64,000 bases of DNA. It comes from Trichuris trichiura (taxonomy: Eukaryota > Nematoda > Enoplea > Trichinellida > Trichuridae). The notes beneath the pieces were generated by a model. It made no database searches and was not told the origin of the DNA. It was given only the letters and a program-made list of their open reading frames with translations. Shown piece after piece: positions 47,206 to 60,000 of the stretch. Both the position numbers and the translations under genes were made by a program. The stretch spans positions 186,001 through 250,000 of the forward strand of contig JBAJFE010000041.1 of assembly GCA_037903355.1 (NCBI GenBank), read 5' to 3'. Within the stretch, counting starts at the first letter, position 1; each line of letters opens with the position of its first letter.

Positions 47206-50200
47206 GACAAGAACCGCAGAAGGCCTTTGTCTGCATGCTGTCGACATGCGCTCGTTCAGTACGCGACTGCTCCCGTTATTACCAACTTGGTACTGCTATA
47301 TTAACGGCTGATAATCTTCTTTCTGGTTCATTCCTAAAATTGCACCGTTGCCTTTCATTCTTGTCTTAAGCATTACATACGTTAATTAAGATTGTTTAAA
47401 GTCCTAATGAACGTAACAAAAAAAAAGGCGGTTGCATTTAGAACCATAACGACAAGAAACATCATTACGATTTTTGGAACGATCTTTTCGCCTATATTTC
47501 CTCAGTCAACAAATATCATTTCGCTTTAGAGCGTTTAGTTTCTTCTTCACCATATTTTTAATGCAGTTCTTAGACAACAGTCTTTTCAGTAAATCAATCG
47601 CTCCTCATTGTCGCCTTCCTTAAAGCGCGCTTGTAAAAACTTACTTTAAACCGTTAAACTCATTGAATAGTGATTTCGCACTCACTATTCCTACTAATGT
47701 TTAGTACCACACAGGACGGGTCACGCGCGGCCCGAATGCCACGGTCTAAGATTAAAGTTGTTTTTGTTTTTTTCTCAACGGGATAAATTTCATGCGAACA
47801 ATTGAAACGTGAAGAACAAGAATTAGCAAATTACACAGGTAAACGTTTTTACTCAATATTGCATACAGCTTAAACTCTAAGGTGAATATACAGTGATGCT
47901 CAGGTTACAAGAATGCTTAATGCGGAATACTGTCGTGACAGGGCATTTTCCATGATGATATTTGAAGTGGGCGGTCGGTTTTTTAAGGACGCTGAGGAGC
48001 GAAAAGACATATCTTTTCTGCTCATCGCGTCCTCGAAATGACTGGCGACCGTCCATCCGTTTCCGCCACTAACGGTATGTTTTCTTTTCTTACTCTTAAA
48101 TTCTATCCCCTAAAGTTAACTTTAGAAATAGGCGTTTACGTATGTTTCAACGTAACGTATTGTTGGAAACTGAAGTGTAGAAAAAGCGTTGCTCGATTTC
48201 TTTCAATACTTTGTAATTAACCATTCAAATAGTCCATTACACTACTGTTGTCATTGTTTAACAAATTGAATTGATGTCTTACGTATAATTGTCTTTTTCC
48301 TAATAGCTGCCAACTTTCCTCTCTTATTTCCTCTATAGTGATTTTTTCTCAATGAAAATTTTTCTGATTCCTTCCGCGTGATGGAAAGCTTCTTCCTAAT
48401 GAATTTATTCAGGCAAAAAAGACAGCATAAACGAAACAATTTTCTAGTTGTTACTTTAATTCTAAATTACTAAATCAGGTGTTGGTTAATGTTGATATAT
48501 TTTTTCAATATTGGGAAACTCTTAATCGATGCATCAATAGGAGATTTGTCGTTTTCTACTTTGACCATGCCATTCACGATTGCTCAATCAGTACAGTGGC
48601 AGCAGTGTTCCGCCAACTATGTTCTTTTTTGTTTTGGTCTAATTACGCCCAGTTAAAATTTGTTAATATGGAAAATTACTGTTAGCTCTTATTCTTACAG
48701 ATATGCGCGGGTGAAAGTAGTCGAGACGGAATGACGCGGTCTGAAATGGACCGCGTCAAGGTTGGTTGTTTCGCTTGAATCTGATGGCATGATGATTTAA
48801 AATTTTTCAGGTTATTTTTCATCCAGAATTTTTGTTCCATCTGTTGTCAAATGCGGAAGGTACAGGATATTGGCCAAGAATTGATGAGACCGTATGTCTC
48901 CATACCGCCATCCACGCACGTGTTGCTTCTGGCAACTTTGACCAAATTGTCTCCTTGTGGTAAAGCTAATCAAAAATATATCGTCAAGGTGTTCGAAAAA
49001 AGCCTGTATTTAACATATCTGTTGCTTTGTTGCATTTGACGAATTACGCAGCGACGATTCTAATGATGTTTTTATGCTTAATGCAACTCATATTGCCTCC
49101 GCCCCACTGAATGATATGCACTCGCGCGGGACTCATCAGAGTTCCTGTAGTTTGATATGCCTGTTTATTAATAAACTCTCAGAGAAAGAGGAGGAAACAA
49201 AGGTTTGGGGAGATTCGGGAACGTCATCAGCTTGAAATGAAAAAGGGAGGAAAAATATAATGTGCGGGAAGAAATCGACACAATTTCATGATGGTCTTCT
49301 ACAGCTTATGAGTAGTCTTTATTTAGGGAATTGTAAGGCGCCTAGGAGTCAGCTGGTTCAGGGAACGGCGGGGTTAATTGGTGGTATCATTCCTGGACTC
49401 ACGACCTGAATGAAAACAACTCATAACAGGACGTTAAGGCCTCACGGGAACCTTAACGCACAAATAAGAAAACCACGTGCCTTGCGGAGTCGTCAGTCAG
49501 AAAAGTTGTTTACCAAATTCGATCACGCAATCTCGCTTTTTGCCTGCCTCAAAATGAAGTTAAAATAGTTAGATGACTCCCACAGCTAGTCGGAAACCAG
49601 TGGCGACTGTCGAGCTATCAAGAAAGCGCGAAGCTGAGAAAGCTGACTGTTTAATGTCTCTCAGTGCTTGGCTGTTTCCTCTGGCAAACCTGTGATGCTG
49701 TAACGAACGAAGATCAAAGACCACTTAGCATTGGTTTCTCGATATGGTAGTGTACGTTTCATGGTTATTCCGCAAATCTTTTGTGTCCACAACACCACTA
49801 TCTGCAGCGGATAGGTTAGCCGAGAGAATACTTTTCTTGCGGAATCTAAGCGTAGCTCTTCTTTGTCCCGCGGGCGTGAAAAACGCGAAATGCATAATTG
49901 ATCACTGCCTCCCGGTATTTAATCTTTCGAGTTCCCAAATTGAGGTGCGTAATTGATGGCAGTTAAGGAACCGATTGTTGGTGTCCGCAGCTCTCTACGT
50001 TTTAAATCAGTCCTTTATGCCCTCGGGGCGAATTGCCGAATTTCAATAACTACACATCATTGTGGGCCCAAATACGTAGCTAGAAAAGATCTAGCTTTGC
50101 CCCATCGATTGAAGCTGGAGAGAGCTGGATCCACCATCGAAAACAGCGTTTTCGGAATCCGTAAATAAACTTCAAAACCCCCTACCATCGAATGCATGAG

Positions 50201-51076
50201 CAAACTGTTAGGAAAAACAGAACAAATTGTATACCTGTTATTGTACCGTCGTCAGCAGTGGAAACGAGGTGTTTATTCGGTAAGGGGGATAAACAGCACT
50301 TGGGAAAAATGAGTGTGTGATTAGTTGGGTAGGGTGAAGCATTAAAATTTATTAATTATCGTAGCTCATACCTTAGTAACTGCCACCAAGTGTTGTGGTT
50401 GATGGTGGAGTTACCTTTGACGTAAAGCGCCTACTTCATAAGTCTTAGGTGAAAAAAGTCCTTCTGGCACATTCTCTTCGGTTGCGGGTCGAGTGCGCAC
50501 CGAGAAGCGTGCTTAGTGGTCATCAATACGCGGCTTCCATTGTACAGTCTTACGGTCATCATTATTAAGCATCTATAGTATACAAAGAGATGTTCCGACT
50601 TATCTGGACAGTTTCGAGCGGCGGGAAGACGGAATTATAAAAGGATGCTTTTTCTAGAACCTGCGCACAGTAGGCGAAAGAAAAGCAAGCAGATTCATGT
50701 TGAATACTACGCCACGGTCATCTACCGCGCCCTGCAGATGTCCATTAGCTGCACAACGACTAGTTGAGCGAGGATATCTTCCTGCTGAGCGTAAATGTGC
50801 CTGTTTTACTTCGCAGACGCTCCACTCAGATGGATACTGTGCGTACTGGTTAAGATAACGTTGCATGCTATACGTGGTGCCGGCTACTCCGCAGTTCAGC
50901 ACATGAACCAATCACCACTCGTGAAAATGACCATTCAGAACACACGGCAGAACGGATCGCAGGTTTGACACGGTGACCATAGCGGCGTAGGGTTGAGCAA
51001 GGGAAACTTCCTGCTGAGAACCATCGAACGTAAAGCACACGATTCACATTAGAGAATATCTGCCCGCCTTATCAGA
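47206..51076. other. gene-poor region
   Basis: AT-rich DNA with no supported gene. The only structure seen is a decayed Penelope end near 47.7 kb. At 48722-48760 a short inverted repeat (GACGCGGTC against GACCGCGTC) stands out. Confidence 0.4.
47712..47800 (+). mobile_element. decayed Penelope-like terminal repeat
   Basis: Aligns loosely to the end of PLE-2. ACGGGTC...GGCCCGAA matches the stem II and GAA part of the hammerhead-like motif. A T-rich stretch and CTCAACGGGATAAATT follow, matching CTCAACGGGAGAGAATC. The CTGATGA core is not preserved. No coding sequence is nearby, so this is a solo end or a very short insertion. Confidence 0.45.
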
Positions 51077-51134
51077 ATGCGCCTTTTTTGCGATATATTT
51101 GCACCTGCTTTACTGTTCAACCAGCGATTAGCGC

Positions 51135-51569
51135 GTGTTGGCATTACGGACAGGGAATTGCGTGTTGCTCACGCGTTTTCCGCAAATGCTTTGTTTGTAC
51201 AGTTGCTTTTCTCCTACGCTCACTCCAGTTTTGCGAGAGATGTCGCTGCCAGAAGAGCTGCTGGAGTTGCAGTCGAACGTAGAGCTGAAGGCCTGTTTAT
51301 TACAGGGTTATCAACAGTTTTGGCTGCAGAAAGGAGTCCCGAAGTTGTGCCCTAGCGTATGGGATGTGGTAAAAAATTTACTGATTTTTGTTCCCTCATC
51401 GAGTCTAGTGGAGCGCGCATTTAGTATCGTTACAGACCTAGTGACGAAGAAACGCAGTCAGCTGCAAGTTTTTAGACGCGGCCATCTGCGTCTGCAAGTT
51501 ACCTCGATCGAACCCAACATCGACAGGCTAGCTCAATTGCATCTGCACGAGCCAAGCAGCTGTCCCTGA
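51135..51569 (+). pseudogene. hAT transposase C-terminal fragment
   Basis: About 144 codons with an intact hAT dimerisation motif (SSLVERAFSIVTDLVTKKR) but without the RNase H-like catalytic core. The start of similarity lies near residue 38 of the open stretch; what precedes it is not recognised. Confidence 0.82.
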
Positions 51570-51741
51570 ATTCTCGAAAAACAGCTTGCAGAAATAAATC
51601 TGTACAGCTGTAGTTGACCTTCTAGCGTTGCAATCATTTCAGCCTATCAGTGCGCTGAAATTGGCCAATTAGAATAGGGGATCCAGAGATTCGGAAGCTT
51701 TTTTAGAGGGTCCAAACTGCCTTCCGCTTGAGAAACACTGG
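51135..51741 (+). mobile_element. hAT transposon 3' part: transposase end plus terminal repeat
   Basis: Bases 51135-51569 stay open and encode the C-terminal dimerisation region of a hAT transposase of the ZBED/SCAND3-like type: VELKACLLQGYQQFWLQKGV, PKLCPSVWDVVKNLLIFVPS, SSLVERAFSIVTDLVTKKR, SQLQVFRRGHLRLQV, then IEPNIDRL. The right terminal repeat lies at about 51726-51741 (CTTGAGAAACACTG), matching in inverse the CAGTGTTTCTCAA left-end type. The catalytic N-terminal part and BED finger are absent upstream, so the copy is 5'-deleted. Confidence 0.85.
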
Positions 51742-54424
51742 TATGCTTCTTCAGTTTTGCAGAATGAGGCATTCGGTCCGAGGGAGTAGCGGCTGGAGAG
51801 GAAGGGAGGCGCTGTGCGTTGGAGGTGGAAAGCATAGGATAGTCGTCAGAAGATTGCTGGCTCGCTTCAGGCAGCGGGGCTAAAAGGAATGCTCATTTCA
51901 GCCTATTGGCTGGGACAGTGTCGACTCCACTCAGAGCTTGAGGAGGTGGAACTTGGGCGCACGCTCGATAACGCGGTACGGGCCCCTGTAAAGTGGCTGC
52001 AAAGTAGGTCTGTGGCAGTCGACCTGGGCGGACGCCTGTGTAGCTGAGGAAGCATTACGTTTTTGCGGGTACCGTTCGGTGCATGATTTGTACTAAGGAC
52101 ACCCAAAAAGAAGGGATCCTTTTAAGACCTGTTGTTTCCAGCATAACAGGTGTTACTTCCAAACATTGTTTATATTTAAAAACAATAATACAACATCTAC
52201 TGGTAATAGCATTTTCACACCCGGCCAAATAGTTAATAAATCAAAATCCTGATTTGGACAAAACTGTGGATAGATCGAAGTATCGAGAACTCAGCATTCA
52301 AAAAGGTTGCAACCCTGATTTCGCCAATAATTCCTGATGGCAGATATATGATAAGCTAACCACTTTCTTAGAACCGGTCGATAGGGTAAGAGCAGCAGCT
52401 ACTTCGGATTAAATATAAACGTGCTTGCATAATTCATCTTCAGTTCTCGGCTTTGGTCAGTCTGGCTCACTTGTAAGTAAACTACAAAATGCCCTACCAA
52501 CGAATGAATTAGCATATTAATAAAGAAAAATTCAGAATAATGTAATCCTACATTTCGCAAATGCTCTTGTTCCGCGGTCAGCGACGTATTTGGGAAAGAC
52601 TATGTTGAGAAGATGTACTTCCGTGGCTGAAACAGTAGATGTCTCGAACGTCCAAACTTGCCACCAGAAAAATGGAAGAATTACACCTCATTGCTCAACG
52701 GGAAGTACAGAACTCGCAGTGCAACTGAAAGATGGCAAACCAAGATTCAAAAACTGATGGTTCTGCTTGATTCTTAGCTTTAGAGGTTCATTGAACTATT
52801 AAAAAATGAGTAGCAAGAGAATGGACAGACTATCATCAAGTTTGTTAGCTGGGAAAGGTAAATAAAAGCCAATCTCAATGTCACCCCTAATAAAGGCATT
52901 TTTAGATACCAGAAATTGTGAGAAACTACAGTGAGTATAAAAGTCGCCTCATATGGACCAATTTAGCGCAAACGCTGTATAATTTTGCTCGACAGGACGA
53001 CCGGAAAGAAGAAACTTAAACTAGATACTTGAAAATCGATGCTACCAAAAAATGTGGACAAAATCTGTTAACGCGGTGCTTTTCCTGTGAACATAACTAT
53101 GATCAGAATTTTCAGCTTTCATGGCCTATGGCAAACTCAGCAAACCAAAAGAAATGAATTAAAACTAAAAACAAGCTGCAACGTACGATTAGGACGAATC
53201 GTGAACACTGAAACAATAGACTGACTAACTACTATTGACGGCTGAACGCGACAACAAGTGGGAGACAAACCATTAGCAGACAAAGAGCTGAATGAAGGCG
53301 GGCGAATGACCACCGCCGTTCTGGTGCTGATTCTGTCACATGAACACCGTCCCTTTGAATTCACTACACAGGGTTAAACTTTTAACCTGAAAACTTGGAC
53401 GTCTGAATAGACGAAAGCCAGAATGATTTGAAATTTAGAGACAGCTGGAAAGACTGACGAAGTCAGGATTTCAACCTTTCCAAATGTTGACATACCGACG
53501 TTTCGGTCTACTTACGATTTTAGACCAAACAAAAATGGCGAAAAAGTTTTCAGCAAGGTCTCAGCGGATCATTGATTGAAACTATAAAAGCGTATCTTAA
53601 ACAGATAAAATCCAGTTAGCTATTAAGGCAAGGCGGCAAAAAACAGAGAAGTTTCCAGCTGTGCCAAATTGTTAATTACGTTTACTGATTTTCGTATTGG
53701 CTATGTTTCAGCTGAGTATAGAAGTTTATGCTTCCTTGCTTGAACAGCGGGTAAATTTGGCACCTTTGAAGTGTACATGCGGACCCGTAAAAGGCTTAGA
53801 TAGTTTTTAATAGAAACACAATCGTAAGGCGCGCTATTCAGATTAGTTTGCAGTAACAGCTAAGCAAAACCGTACTAAATAAGTGTAAACGGCAAGCCAC
53901 TCTGCTTGCTGGCAATGATCAGCAAGAAATGGCAAGGTAAAGTGTGACCTAAGGTAGGGCATCACACATTAAACAGACAGATGGTGGTGATCCATCAGTA
54001 AGTTTGCCGAAGCCAGACTGATTAACTCAAAAACAAAGTGAAACATCTCCCACAGGATACAGATAGCATTCTTCCAAAAGGGACGACTGAAGAGCTTTCA
54101 AATTTCCGCTGAGAAAGAGGACCCAACCAGTTCCTTAATTGATATGAATATTTTTAATTAATTTCGAGTATCTACTTACGAAGTTATGCTATATCCTAGC
54201 ACATTATGCATTATTTTGCAATGCTTTCTATTTACCGCGTAAACAAGAGATGTAACCTCACAATCCGTTAATGGTAACTGCACTTGCATGGAGCAAGCGC
54301 AGGTGCGGTATTTCGCATTCAGTTCTGAATTGCGACTGCACCTTTGTTTGCGATGACTCTGCCCCCGTTCGTAAATTACATTGACTTGTGACTGTGCCCG
54401 TTTCCATCGTAGAAATTTTGACAT
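51742..54424. other. gene-poor region
   Basis: No supported gene. The sequence at about 53491-53512 (CGACGTTTCGGTC) resembles the GACCGAAACGTCGG tail seen after hammerhead cores of some Penelope elements, but no core is present. Confidence 0.35.
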
Positions 54425-54684
54425 ACTTGGTTGGTGCAAAAGCGTTTATTTGACTGTCCCTACTGTCTTTACTCTCCGGCTGAGAGGGCACTTGTTCAAT
54501 TTAATCGCAGCGAGAAAAACTTCCATTGTCTGTGGTCAATTTCAATTTTACTGCAGGTTAAAATCGGACAGCAGATGTACCCCCACAGTGATGCGTGTGA
54601 ATGGATGGTAAGTATACTCATGTGTTGTTCCCATTTCCGCATTGCCGATTGATTAGTCATAATCTATGTGTAATAAACAAGTGC

Positions 54685-54890
54685 TCATGTGACCACGGCA
54701 GTCACGAGGAAAGGTCACCGAAGTTAGCCGTGGCCAAACTGACCAATCATTTAACTTCGACAATTAGGGAAGCGCGTGGCAAACAAGCTCATGTGACCAC
54801 GGCAGTCACGAGAAAGGTCACCGAAGTTAGCCGTGGCCAAACTGACCAATCATTTTACTTCGGCAATTAGGGAAGCACGTGGCAAACAGG
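54685..54890 (+). repeat. tandem duplication of ~100 bp in left palindrome arm
   Basis: Two units, each with CTCATGTGACCACGGCAGTC, then AGGTCACCGAAGTTAGCCGT, then CAATTAGGGAAGC. The same pair is present, inverted, at about 61604-61800 in the right arm, so the tandem copy arose before the palindrome formed. Confidence 0.85.
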
Positions 54891-54930
54891 CAATTATGCA
54901 ATGTCCCGAGGTATTTACTCAGAGAAAAGG

Positions 54931-54939
54931 TATATAAAG
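54931..54939 (+). promoter_or_regulatory. TATA-like box in left arm
   Basis: TATATAAAG, with a matching TATATAAAG on the minus strand at 61548-61556 in the right arm. Both point towards the palindrome centre. Downstream sequence is similar in both arms (GGTCATTGCTGGTGG). Its use as a promoter is inference. Confidence 0.4.
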
Positions 54940-56494
54940 GGTCATTGCTGGTGGTGGCGGTCAGTGTGGATACTGTGCCGGTGTCGTCCGGTTGCGTCTC
55001 TCTCTCCCTCTCCTTCGTAGTTCGTTTTGTCGTGTATTCATCAGGACATCCAATGAATTCTTTTCTAATGAAGCATGGAAGCCAGCTCAGCAATTACACT
55101 ATGTACATGACGTTCAACCATTTTCCTTTGCCCATACCTTGGAAACAGAAGCTTATAATCGACGCTATACCTGCGATCATTTCAAGAAATGAATCCACCT
55201 TGGTGCTCTGAACTCACCGTTTCTGAGAAACAACTCAAGATTTTTTTAGCAGTATACTTGCAATTCGGAAAGCGTCTGGGAAAAGTTATGGAATGCTCCA
55301 TTAAAGCGCTTAACGCTCAGATGTTGTTTAAAGTGGCCAAAGTTGCAGTGCTGCTCTGTGTGCGGAAAAATATATGGGACCTTACGGAGACCTCAGCTAA
55401 CTACGTTGTTTGATAAAGCTGATTCGCAAAAGCGTACAACATTTCACGCCACGAAGCGGTGATCTTTCCTCATGAACTCTATTTGACCTCATTGTTGTAT
55501 GAGCAGTTATGATCACATGATGGTCACATGTTCCTCATGATCACATCTCATAGTGAAGTGTCTTCTCATGTTTACATGATGATCACATGTGAACTGAATT
55601 GGATGTCTAGATGACTGGATACAAAAGAGCTCTCTAAAAAAGGTGCACTGTTGTCCCGGTTTTATTCTCTTCTACCAACAGGAGATGCTCTTTGCTTAGA
55701 CGGCTGTTTTTGACGATTTTGCCTGGCCTCAAAGAATCTTTGCGAAAGCAAGCACATTAGTCCGTGCACTTCGATTGTTGAAATTACAACGGAAAAATTC
55801 ACAGCTTCAGCGGTTGACAATGAAGAAATGCGTGTAGGAAAAAAGAAAAGCAGGTGACAGCGGCTTGCGCATGGCGTACGTATTGTTCAACGCATTTGAG
55901 CACAGTTAAGCATCGTTATGGTACGTCATGACAGACACCCAACAGCTTTCGACTGCGACTGTCTTCTTCACTATCGTGATCGCAGCACCGAAACACTGCT
56001 GATGCGCATAACATCGTCGGGCACTCCACTTTCAACGCAATAATGCTTCATGTTCGTTAAGAAAGTGACTCTTGTCTCCACGTGGTCTATGTCTGATGGC
56101 AAGAAAGCCAGTCTGCATCATAACCGCAGCAAAGCTTTGATTGATGAAGTACATGTGTGTATGCTTAAGCGCAGAAGCTTTCCTCGACACTGTGCAGTTA
56201 CTGCCTACTATGGGCACATGAGTACGTGTGCTCAGATTGCTTCCGCGGTGTTGCAAGTGTCACTACATTTTGTACGACAGATGAAGACGAAATATACGGT
56301 TGTGTTGGAGTTTTGCTTTCCCTTGACAGCGTTTCTTGTTTCACATGTCTGCCTTCAGCATTTCTGTTTCATAGAAACCACTCTGGAAATAGCAAAAACT
56401 ATGAGATTGGCCTTGTCATTAACAGTTTGTTGGAGCTAAAATGCTTTACTGTGGATGACTTACCTCACTGTAAGTGCCAATGTGAGTTGCAGTT

Positions 56495-56800
56495 ACACGC
56501 TGGAATTCCCTTTGTGATATCCCGTGCATACTGGAGTTACAGTGCAGTTATACACGCTGGAATTTCCTTAGTGATATCCCGTGCATAATGGAGTTACAGT
56601 GCAGTGACACACTGCACACGCTGGAATTCCCTTTGTGATATCCCGTGCATACTGGAGTTACGGTGCAGTTACACACGCTGGAATTACATACGCTGGAATT
56701 CCCTTTGTGATATTGCATACTTACTGCGGTTACACACGCTGGAATTCCTTTGTGATATCCCGTGCATACTGCAGTTACACAAGCTGGAATTACACACGGA
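56495..56800 (+). repeat. minisatellite, ~45-bp unit, left arm
   Basis: About six to seven irregular units built on ACACGCTGGAATTCC, TTTGTGATATCCCGTGCATA and CTGGAGTTACAG. The mirror copy is at 59690-60000. The right-arm copy keeps a long open frame on the minus strand, while the left-arm copy is broken by stops. Confidence 0.85.
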
Positions 56801-57377
56801 ATGAACTAGATCCAGCAGTGGTTATACCCTTCTTAAGCGGCATACTTTCGTGCGATATCCATTTATGTTGGTTGCTTTGCGTAGTTTTACAAGGTATCAT
56901 TACTTCTTCTGGAACGGAGTTATCAGACAAGAGTAGAGTCAGTTTTCCTCTGTTTGTCACTGTAACGCCTGGCATGGGAGATTGCTAAGCGTATTGCATT
57001 ACGCATTATGGATGTTAAGCCTATCTGGCACTTTCAGCAAGTAGTTGTACCAGTGGAAATGTTATGACAAGGACTATTTACTGTTCGGACTGCTTATGCT
57101 GGACTTGCAAGGTTTAGTGCTCAGAATGAACTAGTTCCAGCAGTGATTATATCCGCATTAAGCGGCATACCTTCGTGCGATATCCATTTATGTTGGTTGC
57201 TTTGCGAGGTTGGGTATGAGCTGATGTCCAGAATGTAAGATGTGTTCTCAGCAGGCGTTTTGAGTATGTACCTCAAATATATGGAAATAGTATGCGGTTT
57301 AAAGAGCAAATTTAGGAGGAAAGAGAGTAACTGCGCCGGCGGTGAGACCGTTTTGATGCGCCAGCTTTTTGAACTTT

Positions 57378-57392
57378 GGGGGGGGGGGGGGG
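57378..57392 (+). repeat. poly-G run of about 15
   Basis: A G homopolymer in the stretch unique to the left arm. A G-rich, loosely repeated block follows (AAGCAGGTAAGGTGGG types to about 57500). Prone to length error. Confidence 0.85.
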
Positions 57393-57775
57393 CGACAGGT
57401 AGGTTAAAGAAAAGCAGGTAAGGTGGGTGTCCAATAAGTTAAGCAAAAGCATGTAAGCTGGGTAAGGTGGGGGTCCGGTAAGTTAAGAAAAAGCAGCTGT
57501 GCAGGTCTGCGGGAAGCCGAAAATTCAAAAGAAAATGATTACTGTCGGTAAAAGAAAAGGACTCTAAAAGGAAAGAAAAGGACTGTGTCCCAAACGTATG
57601 AGGTGGTAATCATTGGCGCAGTGACGGCGACGCTGATTGCTCAACTGGCGTCAATTTTTACTGGTCAGTTTACTGGTTAATGCCAGTCATCCATTAAATC
57701 GAAACTGTCTTGCCACAAGTTCAACGCGAAAACTGATCAGTTGCCCGATAAACGCGTTGTGCAGCACTGCAGCGG

Positions 57776-58560
57776 CTATGTACAACGAATCGTATTCAGT
57801 AGGTTTATTGGACGTCTGTTACAACTGTTGCAGGCAAAACACAGATGAATAGATCGTAGAAGCGGATAAACATAGTGCATGCAGTGAATATTAATTGCAC
57901 TGGCCGAAACGGTCAAGCTAAGAATGGTCTTCATCACTCTCTGGCAGTGCATCATCTCCTGTGCCGTCAACCAGAGTGGAAATGGAGCAACTTTGGAAAG
58001 ACTTCATAACGGTTGACGTCTTTACCTTGCTCCATGTTTTTATTACGAACTGGCACAGCACATTGACCGATGGTGCTCACATTTATCCGCCGGCTGTGTA
58101 CCTCTTCTGCCCTTTCGTTATTCATTTTTTCCACTATTCTCGCATTTAGTCTTTAAAGATCTTATCAATGCAAACGTTCAGCGGTTGCGAAACTGATGTA
58201 AGCCCACTGAGGATTACGGCTGGTCCTATTTTATATTCCCTTAAATGTGATTTTATTGTTTCTGCCAAGTGGCTTCGGAACGAGTCCCACACCAGTATGA
58301 TTCTGTTGCTGCTACGCCCAGGCCTTTTTCTGCAGATGTTGTCAATCCACAATCTCACACCCTGTTGATCCATGCAACCGTTCTCATGAAAGCGGACGAA
58401 GGCGCCTCCTTTGGCATTAATTTCCTCTTAAATATGACCACGGGCTTCAGCCTCATTCCATTAGCTAGGCACGATAGCGCCACTGGAAAGTAGGTACTTT
58501 CATTGCTAGTGCCTTTCACTACAATAAATCTTGTGCCTTCATTGGGCAACATCAGTAATA
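57776..58560 (-). pseudogene. pogo/Tigger-type DDE transposase, left copy (decayed)
   Basis: Minus-strand fragments in order: GTRFIVVKGTSNESTYFPVA, LANGMRLKPVVIFKRK, a break with a stop after AWINRV, RKRPGRSSNRIILVWDSFRS (second catalytic Asp), TIKSHLREYK and SQPLNVCIDKIFKD. The C-terminal tail is NRRPINLLNT. In the third motif Asp is replaced by Asn (QPLN for QPLD). Several stops and frame shifts are present. It reads outward from the palindrome centre. Confidence 0.85.
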
Positions 58561-58569
58561 TGGATGACA

Positions 58570-59413
58570 TGCCAATATTTTTCCGTATGATTGGCAATAG
58601 AACCATGGATAGTAAAGGCACAACGTTTATTGTAGTGAAGGGCACTGCCCATGAAAGAACCCACTTCACGGTGATGCTGTCCTGCGTGGCTAATGGAATG
58701 AAGCTGAAGCCCATGGTCATATTTAAGAGAAAAAGAAGGCCAAAGGAAGAGTTTCCTTCTCGCGCCTTTGTTCACTTTTATAAGAATGGCTGGATGAGTG
58801 AACAGGTGTGAGCTTGTGAATTGACGGCATCTGGAGAAAAAGACCTGGGCATGGTAACAACAGAAGCTTATTGGTTCGGGACTCATTCCGAAGTGACGCA
58901 GCACAAACAATAAAATCACATTTAAACGAATATAAAACAGAAACAGCCGTAATTCCTGGTGGGCTTACACCAGTCCTGCAACCGCTAGATGTTTGCATTA
59001 ATAAGCCCTTTAAAGACTACATTCGAGAAAAGTGGGAAGAATGCATGGCGAACGGGCCAAAGACGTACACAGCCGGCGGACGAATGCGAGCGCCATCGCT
59101 CAGTTTGCTGTGCCAGTTCGTAATAAAAGCATGGAGCAAACTAAAGTCGGAAACAGTTATGAAATCTTTCCGAAAGTGCTCTATTTCTGCCCTGTTGCAC
59201 GACACAGAAGACGATAAACTGTCAGACAATGACGAGACTATTCTTAGCTTAGTCGTTTTGCCCCGTGCAATTAATGTTCACTGCATCATGCACCATGTTT
59301 ATCCTCTTCTGCAATCTATTCATCTGTTTTTTACATGCACTAGCTGTAATAGACGTTCGATAAACCTATTCAAAACGATTCCCTTCTACCAAAGCAATCT
59401 GAACAAAAAATAG
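58570..59413 (+). pseudogene. pogo/Tigger-type DDE transposase, right copy (decayed)
   Basis: Fragments in order: SNMDDMPIFF (first catalytic Asp), KGTTFIVVKGTAHERTHFTV, LANG-like VANGMKLKPMVIFKRK, PKEEFPSRAFV and NGWMSEQ. After a frame break come DGIWRKRPG, RDSFRSD (second Asp), TIKSHLNEYK and PGGLTPVLQPLDVCINKPFK (third Asp). The last 180 codons (58871-59413) are open. The N-terminal DNA-binding domains are missing because the mirror point cuts the gene. A stop and a frame shift near 58808-58830 disable it. Confidence 0.88.
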
Positions 59414-59689
59414 TCCTTGTCATCACGTTTTCACTGGTACACGTACTAGCTGAAAGTACCAGATAGGCTTAACATCCATAATGCGTAATCCAATACATTT
59501 AGCAACCTCCCATGCCAGGCGTTACAATGACAAACAGAGGAAAACTGACTCTACTCTTGTCTGATAACTCCCTTCCAGAAGAAGTAATGATACCTTGTAA
59601 ACCCACGCAAAGCAACCAACATAAATGGATATCGCACGAAAGTATGCTGCTTAAGAAGGGTATAACCACTGCTGCATCTAGTTCATTCC

Positions 59690-60000
59690 GTGTGTAATTC
59701 CAGCTTGTGTAACTGCAGTATGCACGGGATATCACAAAGGAATTCCAGCGTGTGTAACCGCAGTAAGTATGCAATATCACAAAGGGAATTCCAGCGTATG
59801 TAATTCCAGCGTGTGTAACTGCACCGTAACTCCAGTATGCACGGGATATCACAAAGGGAATTCCAGCGTGTGTCACTGCACTATAACTCCAGTATGCACG
59901 GGATATCACTAATGAAATTCCAGCGTGTATAACTGCACTGTAACTCCAGTATGCACGGGGTATCACAAAGGGAATTGCAGCGTGCGTAACTGCAACTCCA
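59690..60000 (-). repeat. minisatellite, ~45-bp unit, right arm
   Basis: Mirror of 56495-56800. On the minus strand it lies in a frame open for about 250 codons (59499-60257) and reads as repeats of HAGIPFVISRAYWSY. That open frame follows from the repeat unit lacking stops and is not evidence of a gene. Confidence 0.85.

Noticed and set aside
53480..53515. CGACGTTTCGGTC, like a Penelope post-ribozyme tail
   Set aside because: No CTGATGA core, no stem II and no element sequence around it.
54258..54652. Cys-rich frames suggestive of a zinc finger (CPYCLYSPAER) at the outer end of the palindrome
   Set aside because: Neither the Cys pattern nor the frame is conserved in the mirrored right arm, so no protein is supported.
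54879..55211. Overlapping frames in the palindrome arm (with SNEFFSNEAWKPAQQL)
   Set aside because: Partly similar in both arms simply because the DNA is similar. No family match, and stops differ between arms.
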